64,000 bases of DNA from the NCBI GenBank assembly GCA_964507105.1, contig CAZDOR010000001.1, forward strand, positions 51,332 to 115,331, read 5' to 3'. Origin of the DNA: PWPS01 sp964507105 (GTDB taxonomy: Bacteria > Patescibacteriota > Minisyncoccia > Minisyncoccales > PWPS01). The notes under the pieces were generated by a model. It worked only from the letters and a program-made list of their open reading frames with translations. It was not told the origin of the DNA and ran no database searches. The position numbers were made by a program, and so were the translations under genes. Shown here one piece after another: positions 34,120 to 42,613 of this stretch. Numbering within the stretch: the stretch's first letter is position 1; each line of letters opens with the position of its first letter.

Positions 34120-34722
34120 TCAATTTATTAATTCTTCGGGAAATTCCGGATAATAACCGACTTGCGATTCTTTCGGATGGTGACAAACCCACAATAACTC
34201 TATTAATTCGGAGCTCGTCAAAGGGGCGGCCTGGAGGCCGGACCTTCTGAGCCCCATGGCAACGAATTTCATTCTTTGGGTGAGTTGTTTTTTTAATCTT
34301 TCAAAAAGTTCTTCGGTCAGTTTTGCAGTCGGTGTCTCGGCGAAATTGTAAGGAACTATTACGAAGAATTTTTTGGTTAAAATCGATTCCTTTTCAGTGA
34401 ATCTTTTTATGAATTCCCTATAACTTTTTGTTTGTTCTTGCAGGAGATCATTTTCTTGTTTTTTTTCCCACTCTTTAACCGTATCCAGATAACCCGTCAG
34501 ATTCACTTTTCTCGATTGAACTAAAATTTGACAGGGAAAATCCAGCGAATTTAAAAATTGCTGAAATTGATTGATTATGGCTTTTTGTTCCTCCGTTGAT
34601 TTCAATGCTAAATTAATAGAGGAGATCATAAGGATTCCACGGAGTGATTTATTATTCAATATCATTATTCCGTCTCTTATTTGATCCACCTCTAAAAAAT
34701 CTTGTGTGCTTTCTTGAGTCAT
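34120..34722 (-). CDS. TraC-like protein (separate VirB4 N-terminal type domain)
   Basis: A 200-residue soluble protein between PrgI and VirB4. It opens FLEVDQIRDGIMILNNKSLR GILMISSINL-type strands (residues 9-38), which resemble the start of VirB4/TraC ATPases, followed by a helical region with EEQKAIINQFQQFLNSLD and FFVIVPYN, but there is no P-loop. Candidate-phyla genomes commonly carry this piece as its own gene. The 10-base gap to virB4, intact ends on both sides and no frame remnant argue against a frameshifted single gene. Confidence 0.75.
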   Translation of the reverse strand: MTQESTQDFLEVDQIRDGIMILNNKSLRGILMISSINLALKSTEEQKAIINQFQQFLNSLDFPCQILVQSRKVNLTGYLDTVKEWEKKQENDLLQEQTKSYREFIKRFTEKESILTKKFFVIVPYNFAETPTAKLTEELFERLKKQLTQRMKFVAMGLRRSGLQAAPLTSSELIELLWVCHHPKESQVGYYPEFPEELIN

Positions 34723-34723
34723 T

Positions 34724-35134
34724 TTATGATATTTCTATTTTTTTTGATATTTTGTCGAGCCTCCCTCTCTTTTTAGACATCGGAAGCTCATTTTCGTTTT
34801 CTTCTTCCTTCTTTTTTTTCTCTTTTCTCTTTATTACTTTCGGTGCTAACTCCTTTTTTTTCCATATGTATTTTTTGGACCCCGAAATTTGAAAAACTAT
34901 ATATTTTCCGATCATCTTCGGAATAGGTTGACCGTTTATTTTCCCGAAGGCGAGTGTTCCGGAAATCCCGGCTATCAATATGGAAACGGCGACGAAGAGA
35001 AGAAAGTTTTCTATTATAAGCCACAAAAAACCTATCAGTATCATTCCGGCCAAAAAATAGAGAAATTGAACAAAGTTGGCGGGACCGAATATTTTAGCCT
35101 TATAGTCTATGTATCTCGGGATTTTGTATTTCAT
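34724..35134 (-). CDS. PrgI-family membrane protein (VirB3-like)
   Basis: A 136-residue protein with two transmembrane helices (about 22-40 and 43-62) and a lysine/glutamate-rich cytoplasmic tail. The opening KYKIPRYIDYKAKIFGPAN and GKINGQPIPKMIGKYIVF are characteristic of the PrgI family, the Gram-positive counterpart of VirB3, which anchors VirB4 to the membrane channel. It is the first gene of the PrgI-TraC-VirB4 operon and its stop is one base from the next start. Confidence 0.88.
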   Translation of the reverse strand: MKYKIPRYIDYKAKIFGPANFVQFLYFLAGMILIGFLWLIIENFLLFVAVSILIAGISGTLAFGKINGQPIPKMIGKYIVFQISGSKKYIWKKKELAPKVIKRKEKKKKEEENENELPMSKKRGRLDKISKKIEIS

Positions 35135-35184
35135 AGAGCAGATTCCATTTTTTTAAGTCTAACACAAAACAAAAAATAGAAAAG

Positions 35185-35213
35185 TTGACAAAATTAAAAA
35201 TAAATTATATAAA
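35185..35213 (+). promoter_or_regulatory. Strong sigma-70-type promoter of the SPFH gene
   Basis: Consensus TTGACA at 35185-35190, exactly 17 bases, TATAAA at 35208-35213. The strongest promoter match seen in the window. Confidence 0.75.
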
Positions 35214-35240
35214 ATAGATAAGTCAGTTCTTTTAAAAAAG

Positions 35241-35247
35241 AAAGGAG
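35241..35247 (+). promoter_or_regulatory. Shine-Dalgarno sequence that sets the SPFH start
   Basis: AAAGGAG ends 8 bases before the ATG at 35256. It covers the GTG at 35247 that would otherwise be an upstream in-frame start. One of very few clear ribosome binding sites in the window. Confidence 0.8.
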
Positions 35248-35255
35248 TGGTAATT

Positions 35256-36647
35256 ATGAAAATAGTAATCGCACTCATATTGCTGTTGATAGCTTTGTTG
35301 GTTTTAACGAGATCCCTTTTCAAGACGGAAGAATCTCAAGCGAAAATCATTATGATTTTGGGAGGAGGTTTTTCAAAAACGGTAGTTAATTGGAAGAATT
35401 ATTTTTTGAATGAAAACGGAGTCATAAAACCGGTGAAAAATGATGTAGACAAAAAAAAGCGACAAAAGGGCATATTGGGAACCTCTTATTTTACGAAGAA
35501 TCCGATATGGAGCATTTATTCTTATACGATAGAATGGTCGGAAAATCATTACCGTGAAGGGCAAAAAGAAAAAGAAAAGGAAGATCTCGATTATATTGAT
35601 TTGCGACCGCAATATTTTCGTTCGGAGATAACGAGAACCACGGGCGCTCCTCAGGAACGTGATATGGTGTCGAAGCAAAAGGAGGCTTCTTCTAACCGAG
35701 TCGATGTGGATGTTTCTTATCTGGTGACTTTAAGAGTAATAAGTCCGTATGAATTCGCCTTTGATTCTCCAAAAAACTCCTATGATGCAGTTTTGGAAAG
35801 ATTGGACGTGGTAATGGGCAAGATAATCAGTCAGTGTGAGTTTAACTTGTTAGAGCGTTTGCAGGGCTCAAAAGAAGCTCTGTGGTATGGTCTTCGTAAT
35901 CCAAAAAAAATTGAATTGAAAAAGAACCATCCGACTCTTTCGGATCAGGAAGTTGAAGAGATTCGAAATGGAAACACGGGATTTTCAGGTGAGGAAATAG
36001 AACGATTTAAATTAAAACAAGAATATCCAGAACTGGAAGAGGAAGAAATTGAAAAAATGAAAAAACTGTGGAAGAATTATGCTCGAGACATTTCCAACTC
36101 CGAACAGGTAGAAACCGTTTTCGAAGGATTAAGAAAAGAGGACTTGATTACAGAATCTTTTCCGGGGTGGGGTATTAAAATAATTAAAGAAGGAGTAGAA
36201 ATAAAAGAAGTCCAGCCTCCGGAAAGTATAAAAGAGAGACGTAAGGAGCTGGCGGAAAAGGATATGGAAATGGAAAGAAAAAAGAGAGAAAGAGATATGG
36301 AAGAGATAGAAGCTGAAATGAACGAAATAAGAGCTGAAGGAAAAAGCAAAGCCATGAAAATCAAAATGAATGTCATAAGTTATCTGAGTGAAGAGATAGG
36401 AGACAAAGAAATTGCCGAAAAGGCCTTTCATACTTTAATAGCTGCGGATGAAAACAGTTATGAGAAGAGAATAATAGAAGGGTTGGTTTCCGAGGAAGGG
36501 AGCGGCCTGAATATTCCGGCGATATCCTTTATGCTGGAAGCGGGGAAAGAGATGTATGAAAAAAAGCAAAAAAAAGAAATGAAGAAAGAAGACGATGGTG
36601 ATAATGACTTCATAATTACCGACCCCCGAACCGGGGAAGAAATTTAA
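35256..36647 (+). CDS. SPFH/band-7 domain membrane protein
   Basis: A 463-residue protein with an N-terminal membrane helix (about 1-18), an SPFH-like domain (about 20-320) containing VDVDVSYLVTLRVISPYEFAF-type strands at about 145-165 and a long loop insert with acidic residues, then a charged coiled coil (about 325-370, KERRKELAEKDMEMERKK) and a helical C-terminus. SPFH proteins such as flotillins and HflKC form large membrane rings that organise membrane domains and modulate FtsH. Here it is a single-gene unit with a strong promoter, a Shine-Dalgarno sequence and a terminator, between two minus-strand secretion operons. Confidence 0.8.
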   Translation: MKIVIALILLLIALLVLTRSLFKTEESQAKIIMILGGGFSKTVVNWKNYFLNENGVIKPVKNDVDKKKRQKGILGTSYFTKNPIWSIYSYTIEWSENHYREGQKEKEKEDLDYIDLRPQYFRSEITRTTGAPQERDMVSKQKEASSNRVDVDVSYLVTLRVISPYEFAFDSPKNSYDAVLERLDVVMGKIISQCEFNLLERLQGSKEALWYGLRNPKKIELKKNHPTLSDQEVEEIRNGNTGFSGEEIERFKLKQEYPELEEEEIEKMKKLWKNYARDISNSEQVETVFEGLRKEDLITESFPGWGIKIIKEGVEIKEVQPPESIKERRKELAEKDMEMERKKRERDMEEIEAEMNEIRAEGKSKAMKIKMNVISYLSEEIGDKEIAEKAFHTLIAADENSYEKRIIEGLVSEEGSGLNIPAISFMLEAGKEMYEKKQKKEMKKEDDGDNDFIITDPRTGEEI

Positions 36648-36654
36648 AGCAGAT

Positions 36655-36684
36655 GCCGGCTCTTACAAAAGAGCCGGCTTTTTT
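36655..36684 (+). terminator. Intrinsic terminator of the SPFH gene
   Basis: Ten-bp stem GCCGGCTCTT (36655-36664) with AAGAGCCGGC (36669-36678), loop ACAA, then six T. On the minus strand it touches the stop of the next gene. Confidence 0.93.
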
Positions 36685-37069
36685 ATTCGATGGGCTCTCT
36701 GTATCTGTCTTGCTTTTTATTCGGTTTTTTTATTTCTTTTTTATTTCTTTTTTTCGGATTACCCCTTGACTCGTTTTCTTTTTCGGTTCGTTTTTTTATA
36801 TTTGAAAGAATTTTTCTATCCAGTCTTTTGGTTATTATTTTTGCTTTCCTTTCCGGTATTTCGAAATTTTTTTTCAAAGAATCAGTGATCTCTTCTTTTG
36901 AAGCGCTTTTTTCCGCATAGTTGACAACCAACCCGGAAATAAAAACTCCGGGATCGGAAAGGATCGAATCTTCCGGAGCTCCTTTTGCTTTATCCAAGTT
37001 GAAATCATCAACAATTTTTTTAATTGTTGCTTTTGAATGTGTGGGGTACCTGACTTTTTTTGAGCTCAT
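36683..37069 (-). CDS. Hypothetical small basic protein
   Basis: A 128-residue protein of no recognised family. The first 90 residues look like a compact helical fold (KATIKKIVDDFNLDKAKG, SLKKNFEIPERKAKIITKRL); the last 40 are a disordered lysine/arginine-rich tail. No signal peptide or membrane segment. It is the last gene of the long VirB6/LRR operon, 10 bases after the VirB6-like gene, so a cytoplasmic partner of the membrane complex is possible. Confidence 0.65.
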   Translation of the reverse strand: MSSKKVRYPTHSKATIKKIVDDFNLDKAKGAPEDSILSDPGVFISGLVVNYAEKSASKEEITDSLKKNFEIPERKAKIITKRLDRKILSNIKKRTEKENESRGNPKKRNKKEIKKPNKKQDRYREPIE

Positions 37070-37079
37070 GTTTTTTCGA

Positions 37080-39071
37080 TTAAATATTTTTTACACCGCA
37101 ACCCATCCATTTACTTCTTTCCTGAGGATCCGTAAGGGTGTCCGTAAATCGACTTTTAGCTCTAATTCCCGCTCGGAGGTCCGATTTTTTGAGATCGGCC
37201 AACCCTTCGAGTACGGCCTTCTTGTCGGCGGTACTTTTATTACCGGCTGCTTTTATCATTTGCGTGTTTTTCATTAAGCTTTTTATGACTTTCACTCTTC
37301 CTTCCGGATTGTTTTTCATATTACTGAACTTTATCTTATTTACGTCTCCACTACTCATATTGTTTACCAGATCTTCCGGATCTTCGTGAAGATCGGGCCT
37401 TAGTTTAAAAAGGCTTTTTCTCATATTTCTGTCCAAACTTCCGATGGAATTTTTGATGGTGTCTTCGAGCCCGGAAAGATCCATTCCTCTCTCGATAGCC
37501 GTTTCCAGAGCTTTGGTTGTCATTTCTTCCGAGAAATCTTTATTTTTAATTGCAGATTTAAGTTCTTGGTCGTTTTTTTCTTTTATTTTTTTGCTTTGAG
37601 CTCTTTTTAACTCGTCGCTTATCGGTTTTTCATGATAAGTTCGTGCTCTTTTTTCGGCTGACTTCAGCTCTTCTTCGGTTTTTCCTTTATGCTTTGCGCT
37701 TTCATCTCTTCTCGCTCTTTCGGTAATTCCTTCCGGAGTTTTGCCGGCTGCATGCATTCCTCTTCTCAGAGCTCTGCCGGCCATCATCTGTGTTTTCAGG
37801 CCCAACCTTTCATAAGCGCCGGCATCTTCAGCTTGTTCTTGTTTTCTTTTTAATGATTCTTGAGTCGCGCCGTAGGCCAAATCTCTTTTTAGTCTTTCAG
37901 CAGGGCCGCTACCGACTTTCTTAAACCTATCTTTTACGGAGGTGACTCCGTCTATTATTGCTTGAGCTCCTTGAGGCATCATGTCTTTACTTATCTTTGC
38001 GGCGACTGCCAAGAAAACGGCCAGTGTTATGTAGTATATGAAAAGGGACGAGATGGTAGCGTATCCGGTAAACGGAGACTCGCCTCCCGCCAACCCGCCC
38101 GGAGAATCGGGTCTGAGAGGTTCGGTAGCGATTGTTGCCAGCAAAAGAAAGAAGAAAAGAACTATACCCAGAAAGACCCACTGAATAAGATATTTTTTCC
38201 ACTTTTCCCAATATTTTTTTCCGTCCGGAATCGCCCAAGCAACGAAGGCGAGAGGTGATAAAACGGCTAAAATTTGTACGATGAATATTCTGGCAAAAAA
38301 TAGAAAAGCATAAGTGAAAAGAGTTCCCGCGATCAAGAAAGAAGTGATAATTTGCATTATTGCTTCAATAAGTTGCGGTAAGAAGGCGGCGGTAAGTCCG
38401 GTTACCATTGCGAATTGACCGACGGCGGCAATAAAAGGAATCATGAAAGTGACTATCATTCCGGTAACATACATTATCATGTTGCTAAAGACATTATCCC
38501 AGCTTTGAAATATGGCATCCGTGATCTGATAGCCTATGTCGGCTTCATAAAAGGTGGATAAAATTATATGGGAAACATCGACTATGGCAGCCACTATAAC
38601 CAGACTGAAATTAACGAACAGGGCGACTAATATCACTTTCGGGAGAGTTTTTTTAGCGTGATAGTTGCTTCTGTTTAAAACCGTTGCTATTCCTATTACG
38701 ATCAAAACCACTATTATAGCCATGTTGGCCAAACTGGAGGTGAATTGCCAACCCACCTGAACCATTTCACTGCCCAAAATTTCCAAGTTTCCGGGATCGG
38801 TGGCCATTTCCAACAAGTAGACGGACAAATGCAGAGCCAATCCGGCAAAGATGAGTCCTATCAGTATATATATGGTGAAATCGGCAACCGGAGAAACTAT
38901 TTCCGAGATACCCTCCAATTTAGCGGAGAAGAGGTCGAAAACTCCGGTTCCGATCACCGCCTCGGATAAGAAAGGAACTAAAAGCAAGAAAAGAAAGACA
39001 AACAGAAAAGTTTTCTTTTTGGGTGGATTTATTTTTTCGATTATTTTTTTAATCATTTTATTTTTAATCAT
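37080..39071 (-). CDS. VirB6/TrbL-like polytopic membrane protein
   Basis: A 663-residue protein. After a signal-anchor (about 19-38) it has about seven to eight transmembrane helices (to about residue 360), including AFLFFARIFIVQILAVLSPLAFVAWAIPDGKKYWEKWKK, here cited by its core LAVLSPLAFVAWAIPDGKKY, the hallmark of CPR VirB6/TrbL-like proteins. The C-terminal 300 residues are hydrophilic, charged and helical, probably cytoplasmic. VirB6 forms the inner-membrane pore of type IV secretion systems. Its start overlaps the upstream gene's stop by 8 bases. Confidence 0.82.
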   Translation of the reverse strand: MIKNKMIKKIIEKINPPKKKTFLFVFLFLLLVPFLSEAVIGTGVFDLFSAKLEGISEIVSPVADFTIYILIGLIFAGLALHLSVYLLEMATDPGNLEILGSEMVQVGWQFTSSLANMAIIVVLIVIGIATVLNRSNYHAKKTLPKVILVALFVNFSLVIVAAIVDVSHIILSTFYEADIGYQITDAIFQSWDNVFSNMIMYVTGMIVTFMIPFIAAVGQFAMVTGLTAAFLPQLIEAIMQIITSFLIAGTLFTYAFLFFARIFIVQILAVLSPLAFVAWAIPDGKKYWEKWKKYLIQWVFLGIVLFFFLLLATIATEPLRPDSPGGLAGGESPFTGYATISSLFIYYITLAVFLAVAAKISKDMMPQGAQAIIDGVTSVKDRFKKVGSGPAERLKRDLAYGATQESLKRKQEQAEDAGAYERLGLKTQMMAGRALRRGMHAAGKTPEGITERARRDESAKHKGKTEEELKSAEKRARTYHEKPISDELKRAQSKKIKEKNDQELKSAIKNKDFSEEMTTKALETAIERGMDLSGLEDTIKNSIGSLDRNMRKSLFKLRPDLHEDPEDLVNNMSSGDVNKIKFSNMKNNPEGRVKVIKSLMKNTQMIKAAGNKSTADKKAVLEGLADLKKSDLRAGIRAKSRFTDTLTDPQERSKWMGCGVKNI

Positions 39072-40698
39072 ATCCGGATCTTAATTCTATAGTCATGTTT
39101 CCGTCTATGGTAACGTTTTCACAAGTCGAGGTTGAGGAAACGGTCTCGTTATGAGTACAGGGCGATTCCCAATCGACTTCAAAACTTGTTAGTGGAACGA
39201 GCTTTTCCCAAATCAGGTCGTATGTTCCCTCGGGAACGGTTCTTTGCTCTCCATGCTGAAGAGTGGTGATATGGACGCCGTTTCTTTCCAATTTTACACT
39301 TCCTATGGGCGACCACTCGGGATCTTCGATCCTTTCCATTTCTAAAGAAACTACGTATTCAAACTCTTCTTCTTTGACTTCCAGTTCCGGTTCGTGTCTA
39401 ATCATTTCCAAGCAATTTATTTCTCTGTCGACTACTCCGTCGTAGTGGTCCATGGTTGCCGAAGGTCTTGAAACCTGTTTCGTGCAAGTGGGTCTGGATG
39501 TGCCGAAAACGGGAACGGATCTCTCTTCACCGTCATAAAAAGCTATACTACAACCGCCGCCGGTCTCGTCCAGTTCATAACCGAGATCCGTATCCGTTCC
39601 CGTAGCGGCCTCCATTTCTTCCGCCGTGGGACAGGTTTGTCCGTCGTTCAACTCCAAAAGCTCACCCGAGTCAGCCTCATCTTTTATTGTGTGAAGAGCT
39701 TTAAGAAGGCTGGGAAATCCGTATTTCTTCCATTCTCTAATTTGAACTCCGCCGTTATATTCAAGCTCCAGGCACCGGGGGCGATCAAAGTTGGGATTAG
39801 CAATCAGATCTTCACATTGACCATCAAAAAAACTGTTGAAAAGTCTTTTGTGCTTCAACATTCTCCAATCGGTGAAAAGTTCTTCGTCTCCGGTGAAAGA
39901 TGTTTGTATATAGTCTTTGTATCTGTCCGAAAATATGTCCTCTATATCACTTTGATTTTCACCTACCCAAACATCCTCGTGAATCGGATCTTCGTTGTTG
40001 TCGACTATTTCTTCTCCCGAGTGCCTTTTTACCAGAATATATTTGTATTGTTCTTCTTCCGGATCCCATTTTTCACGAACTTCTCGTATTTTTTGATGAT
40101 TTATTTCCGGTGTGCAGCCGTCACTTTCTTCGGGGAAAACTTTATCCGTTTCTATCGTCCGACCGGGAATAAGTAAAACTCTTTCGCTACGGTCTCCTCC
40201 GTAATAAGCTCCGGAAGGAGGGTCTCTTTCTTCACTAATTGTGAGAAATCCGAATTCACACATATCTTCCAAAGGAGGTCCTCCGGTCTGAAATTCGTGA
40301 ATTCCGATTTCGGTGTCGGGTGGACCAATTTCTTCGATTTGAGTTAATTCGGGATTGATCGCTTCCAAGAGAAGATAGGATCCCAGAAGCAAAAAGAGAC
40401 CGGCAAAACCGGCGAAAATTCTTTTTTTTGCCGAAGTCATTCGACTCGGTTTTCCCGCCGAAGAGAGATATTCGAATCCGGCGAAAACCAAGACACCGAA
40501 AAAGATTATCACTCCGATTACTATACCCCATTCATAGAGATAAGCGGAAAGTCTGGCAATTCCTCCATCGGTTAAATCCAGATCGTTAATTGGAGATAGA
40601 GGCCAATCTACTTCCAATTCCAAATCGTAAGAAGCCAAAGAGACCGTCGGAAGCAAAACGAAGATTGTGATTAATAATATTTTTATTTTTTCAACCAT
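39064..40698 (-). CDS. VirB2-like pilin head fused to a large cysteine-containing ectodomain
   Basis: A 544-residue protein: signal peptide (1-22), LELEVDWPLSP, two transmembrane helices (about 55-75 and 90-112) joined by SSAGKPSRMTSAKKR, then a 430-residue outer region. The pilin head and a late block (EGGGCSIAFY-type start, PSATMDHYDGVVDREINC, LEMIRHEPEL) are shared with the next gene, so the two are tandem paralogs. The last 100 residues are an additional beta-rich domain (about 445-544) with WSPIGSVKLERNGVHI. Function unknown; likely an exposed subunit of the secretion-like complex. Confidence 0.75.
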   Translation of the reverse strand: MVEKIKILLITIFVLLPTVSLASYDLELEVDWPLSPINDLDLTDGGIARLSAYLYEWGIVIGVIIFFGVLVFAGFEYLSSAGKPSRMTSAKKRIFAGFAGLFLLLGSYLLLEAINPELTQIEEIGPPDTEIGIHEFQTGGPPLEDMCEFGFLTISEERDPPSGAYYGGDRSERVLLIPGRTIETDKVFPEESDGCTPEINHQKIREVREKWDPEEEQYKYILVKRHSGEEIVDNNEDPIHEDVWVGENQSDIEDIFSDRYKDYIQTSFTGDEELFTDWRMLKHKRLFNSFFDGQCEDLIANPNFDRPRCLELEYNGGVQIREWKKYGFPSLLKALHTIKDEADSGELLELNDGQTCPTAEEMEAATGTDTDLGYELDETGGGCSIAFYDGEERSVPVFGTSRPTCTKQVSRPSATMDHYDGVVDREINCLEMIRHEPELEVKEEEFEYVVSLEMERIEDPEWSPIGSVKLERNGVHITTLQHGEQRTVPEGTYDLIWEKLVPLTSFEVDWESPCTHNETVSSTSTCENVTIDGNMTIELRSGYD

Positions 40699-40748
40699 CT
40701 TGCTTGGGATCAGTTTATCATAAAAAAGAATATTATAAAATCAAGAAA

Positions 40749-41828
40749 TCAATTCAACCCTCTTATTTTCGGAATGGGAGGACGATGTCTTATTATTTCG
40801 AAGCAATTTATCTCCCTGTCGGAGCCGACGACATCGATATCTCTTTCCGTCGCCCTTGATGGAGCGATTTTTTTACCGCATCTTCCGGCTTGAGTACTTT
40901 CGTAAAAATTAAGAGAACAACCCCCTCCTTCGGAGAGGTATACGTCTCCCGGCAGACAGGTCATTTCTCTTCCCATGACGTCTTCCGGCTTTTGAGCGAC
41001 ATATTTCCAGGCGATGACCGGATAAGATCCTCCTCCCCAACCGAAACCTTCGATCATTTCGGGAGGGCGCAGATCAAAGCAGTAATCCGGTTCGGAATCT
41101 TCTACGGGAATTTCTATCTCCTCATTACATTCGGCACCATCATCCTGAGCACATGAGATTTCACAAACCGGCTCTTGAAGATCGTCGTAGGCGGCCGGCC
41201 TGGCCTCTACGAAGCGAATATATTCGTTTCCGCCGCTTTCTATCTTGTCGTTTCCGAAACCGCTCCGAGACCTGCAGGCTACGGAACTACGAGGTTCGGA
41301 ATGAAAATTTTTAATTTCACCCTCTTCCACGAAGGTGTGATAAAGCGGATCTTCACCCCGAATGGTGAAAGAGACCATTCCGTAGTCACACATTTCCTTT
41401 TCCGTTTTGTATTCATCTATCATTCGTTCTCCGGGATAATCCACGGAAAAAGCGCTGATATCCGTCATCTTCAAAAGTTCCGGATTGATAATCGTAATTA
41501 AAAGCCAAGACCCCAAGAGAAGCAAAAGCCCCATAAAGGCGGAGCGGATGGATTCTTTCGCTTGGGAAATTTTTTGTTCGTTTCCGGAAGATATCAGATA
41601 ACGAAAGCCGGCGAAAACCAAAGCTCCGAAGGTTAACACTACTCCGATCGCCACCCCCCATTCGAAAAGATATTGAATCAGTTCCGCTATGGTATTTCCG
41701 GTTTCCAGTTCCGCGCCGGCCGGAGAGGCGGGCCAATCGACTTCCAGCTCCCAGTCTGCAAACGAAAAAAGAGGAAAAGAAAAGAACAATAAAGCAAGAT
41801 AAAGAAGATTCAACTTATCGGTTTTCAT
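40749..41828 (-). CDS. VirB2-like pilin head fused to an ectodomain, paralog of the preceding protein
   Basis: A 359-residue protein with signal peptide (1-24, cleavage near FA-DWE), LEVDWPASP, two transmembrane helices linked by SSGNEQKISQAKES, then INPEL and a 240-residue outer region with about ten cysteines. It shares with the 544-residue neighbour the tail EGGGCSLNFYES, IAPSRATERDIDVVGSDREI and NCFEIIRHRPP, but lacks its extra beta domain. Start overlaps the stop of the upstream gene by 14 bases. Confidence 0.75.
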   Translation of the reverse strand: MKTDKLNLLYLALLFFSFPLFSFADWELEVDWPASPAGAELETGNTIAELIQYLFEWGVAIGVVLTFGALVFAGFRYLISSGNEQKISQAKESIRSAFMGLLLLLGSWLLITIINPELLKMTDISAFSVDYPGERMIDEYKTEKEMCDYGMVSFTIRGEDPLYHTFVEEGEIKNFHSEPRSSVACRSRSGFGNDKIESGGNEYIRFVEARPAAYDDLQEPVCEISCAQDDGAECNEEIEIPVEDSEPDYCFDLRPPEMIEGFGWGGGSYPVIAWKYVAQKPEDVMGREMTCLPGDVYLSEGGGCSLNFYESTQAGRCGKKIAPSRATERDIDVVGSDREINCFEIIRHRPPIPKIRGLN

Positions 41829-42612
41829 ATTCTATTTCGGAAATTATCCGGTTGAATTCATTTCTGAAGTCGCTCCAAGTTTCATAGGAGCTACTAAAAC
41901 TGAATAGGTAAAAATTTTCCCCGGTAAAACCCACGGTTTTAGTTTTGAAAAGAGGGTTGTTTTCACTTCTGCTTTCCGTTTCTATTAAAACGTAGCCTTC
42001 TCCTTTTTCAGAGTGAGTTATGATTATTTCTTCGTCTTCGCCTTCAATTTCCAATACTTTTTTTAATCTTTCTTCCGCCTCTTCGGGAGAATAGCCGTCC
42101 AAATCGTTTATTCTTTGGACCGTCATGATTCCCAATGAGATATTGGGGAACAGGGTTTTCGTGGCCATAAAGACCACTTCTCCTTCCAACTCGCTTTTTA
42201 TCTCTTCTTGCTCTTCGAGTTCCGTTTTTATTTCTTCTTGATTCAAGTCATCCGGGGAAATGTTTTGATCTTCCATGTGCTCTTCGAATGTACGTTGTCT
42301 GTAATCCGATTCGTTGAGCAATCGAATCATCTCTTCGTCTTCTATCTTCTGCCAATCGGAAGGATAACTGAAAGATAAACCGTCTTCGGTAGAAAACTCT
42401 TCATCCAAATCAATTCCTTCTTCCGTTACGTCTTTTTCCTCGGTATGGTCCGAAGAAAAATCATCTTCCAAAGAAAAACCGTCTTCGCCCATCTTTTCCA
42501 TGGAGTCCTCTATTCTGCTTGTTTGAATTGAAACTCGATATCCGAGAATAAGAACCAAAATTACGATAAGAAATATGTAAAAGCCGTTTCCGTTTTTTTG
42601 TTGCTCTTTCAT
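41815..42612 (-). CDS. Single-pass membrane protein with a PsbP/DcrB-like domain
   Basis: A 265-residue protein: an N-terminal membrane helix (about 10-28), an acidic linker of about 45 residues, and a soluble domain starting GLSFSYPSDWQKIED, with SLGIMTVQRI, VLIETESRSENN and the end FYLFSFSSSYETWSDFRNEF. The FSYPSDW start and the order of strands are typical of PsbP/LpqN/DcrB-like domains, which are outer-face ligand- or lipid-binding folds of unclear function in bacteria. It lies 1 base after the start region of the large upstream gene, in the same operon. Confidence 0.7.
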   Translation of the reverse strand: MKEQQKNGNGFYIFLIVILVLILGYRVSIQTSRIEDSMEKMGEDGFSLEDDFSSDHTEEKDVTEEGIDLDEEFSTEDGLSFSYPSDWQKIEDEEMIRLLNESDYRQRTFEEHMEDQNISPDDLNQEEIKTELEEQEEIKSELEGEVVFMATKTLFPNISLGIMTVQRINDLDGYSPEEAEERLKKVLEIEGEDEEIIITHSEKGEGYVLIETESRSENNPLFKTKTVGFTGENFYLFSFSSSYETWSDFRNEFNRIISEIEYENR

Positions 42613-42613
42613 T

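Noticed and set aside
32289..34722. VirB4 and the TraC-like gene as one frameshifted ORF
   Set aside because: Both have complete ends, a 10-base gap and no missing motif; the split form is usual in CPR genomes.
35247..35255. GTG at 35247 as the SPFH start
   Set aside because: It overlaps the AAAGGAG ribosome-binding site, which points to the ATG at 35256.
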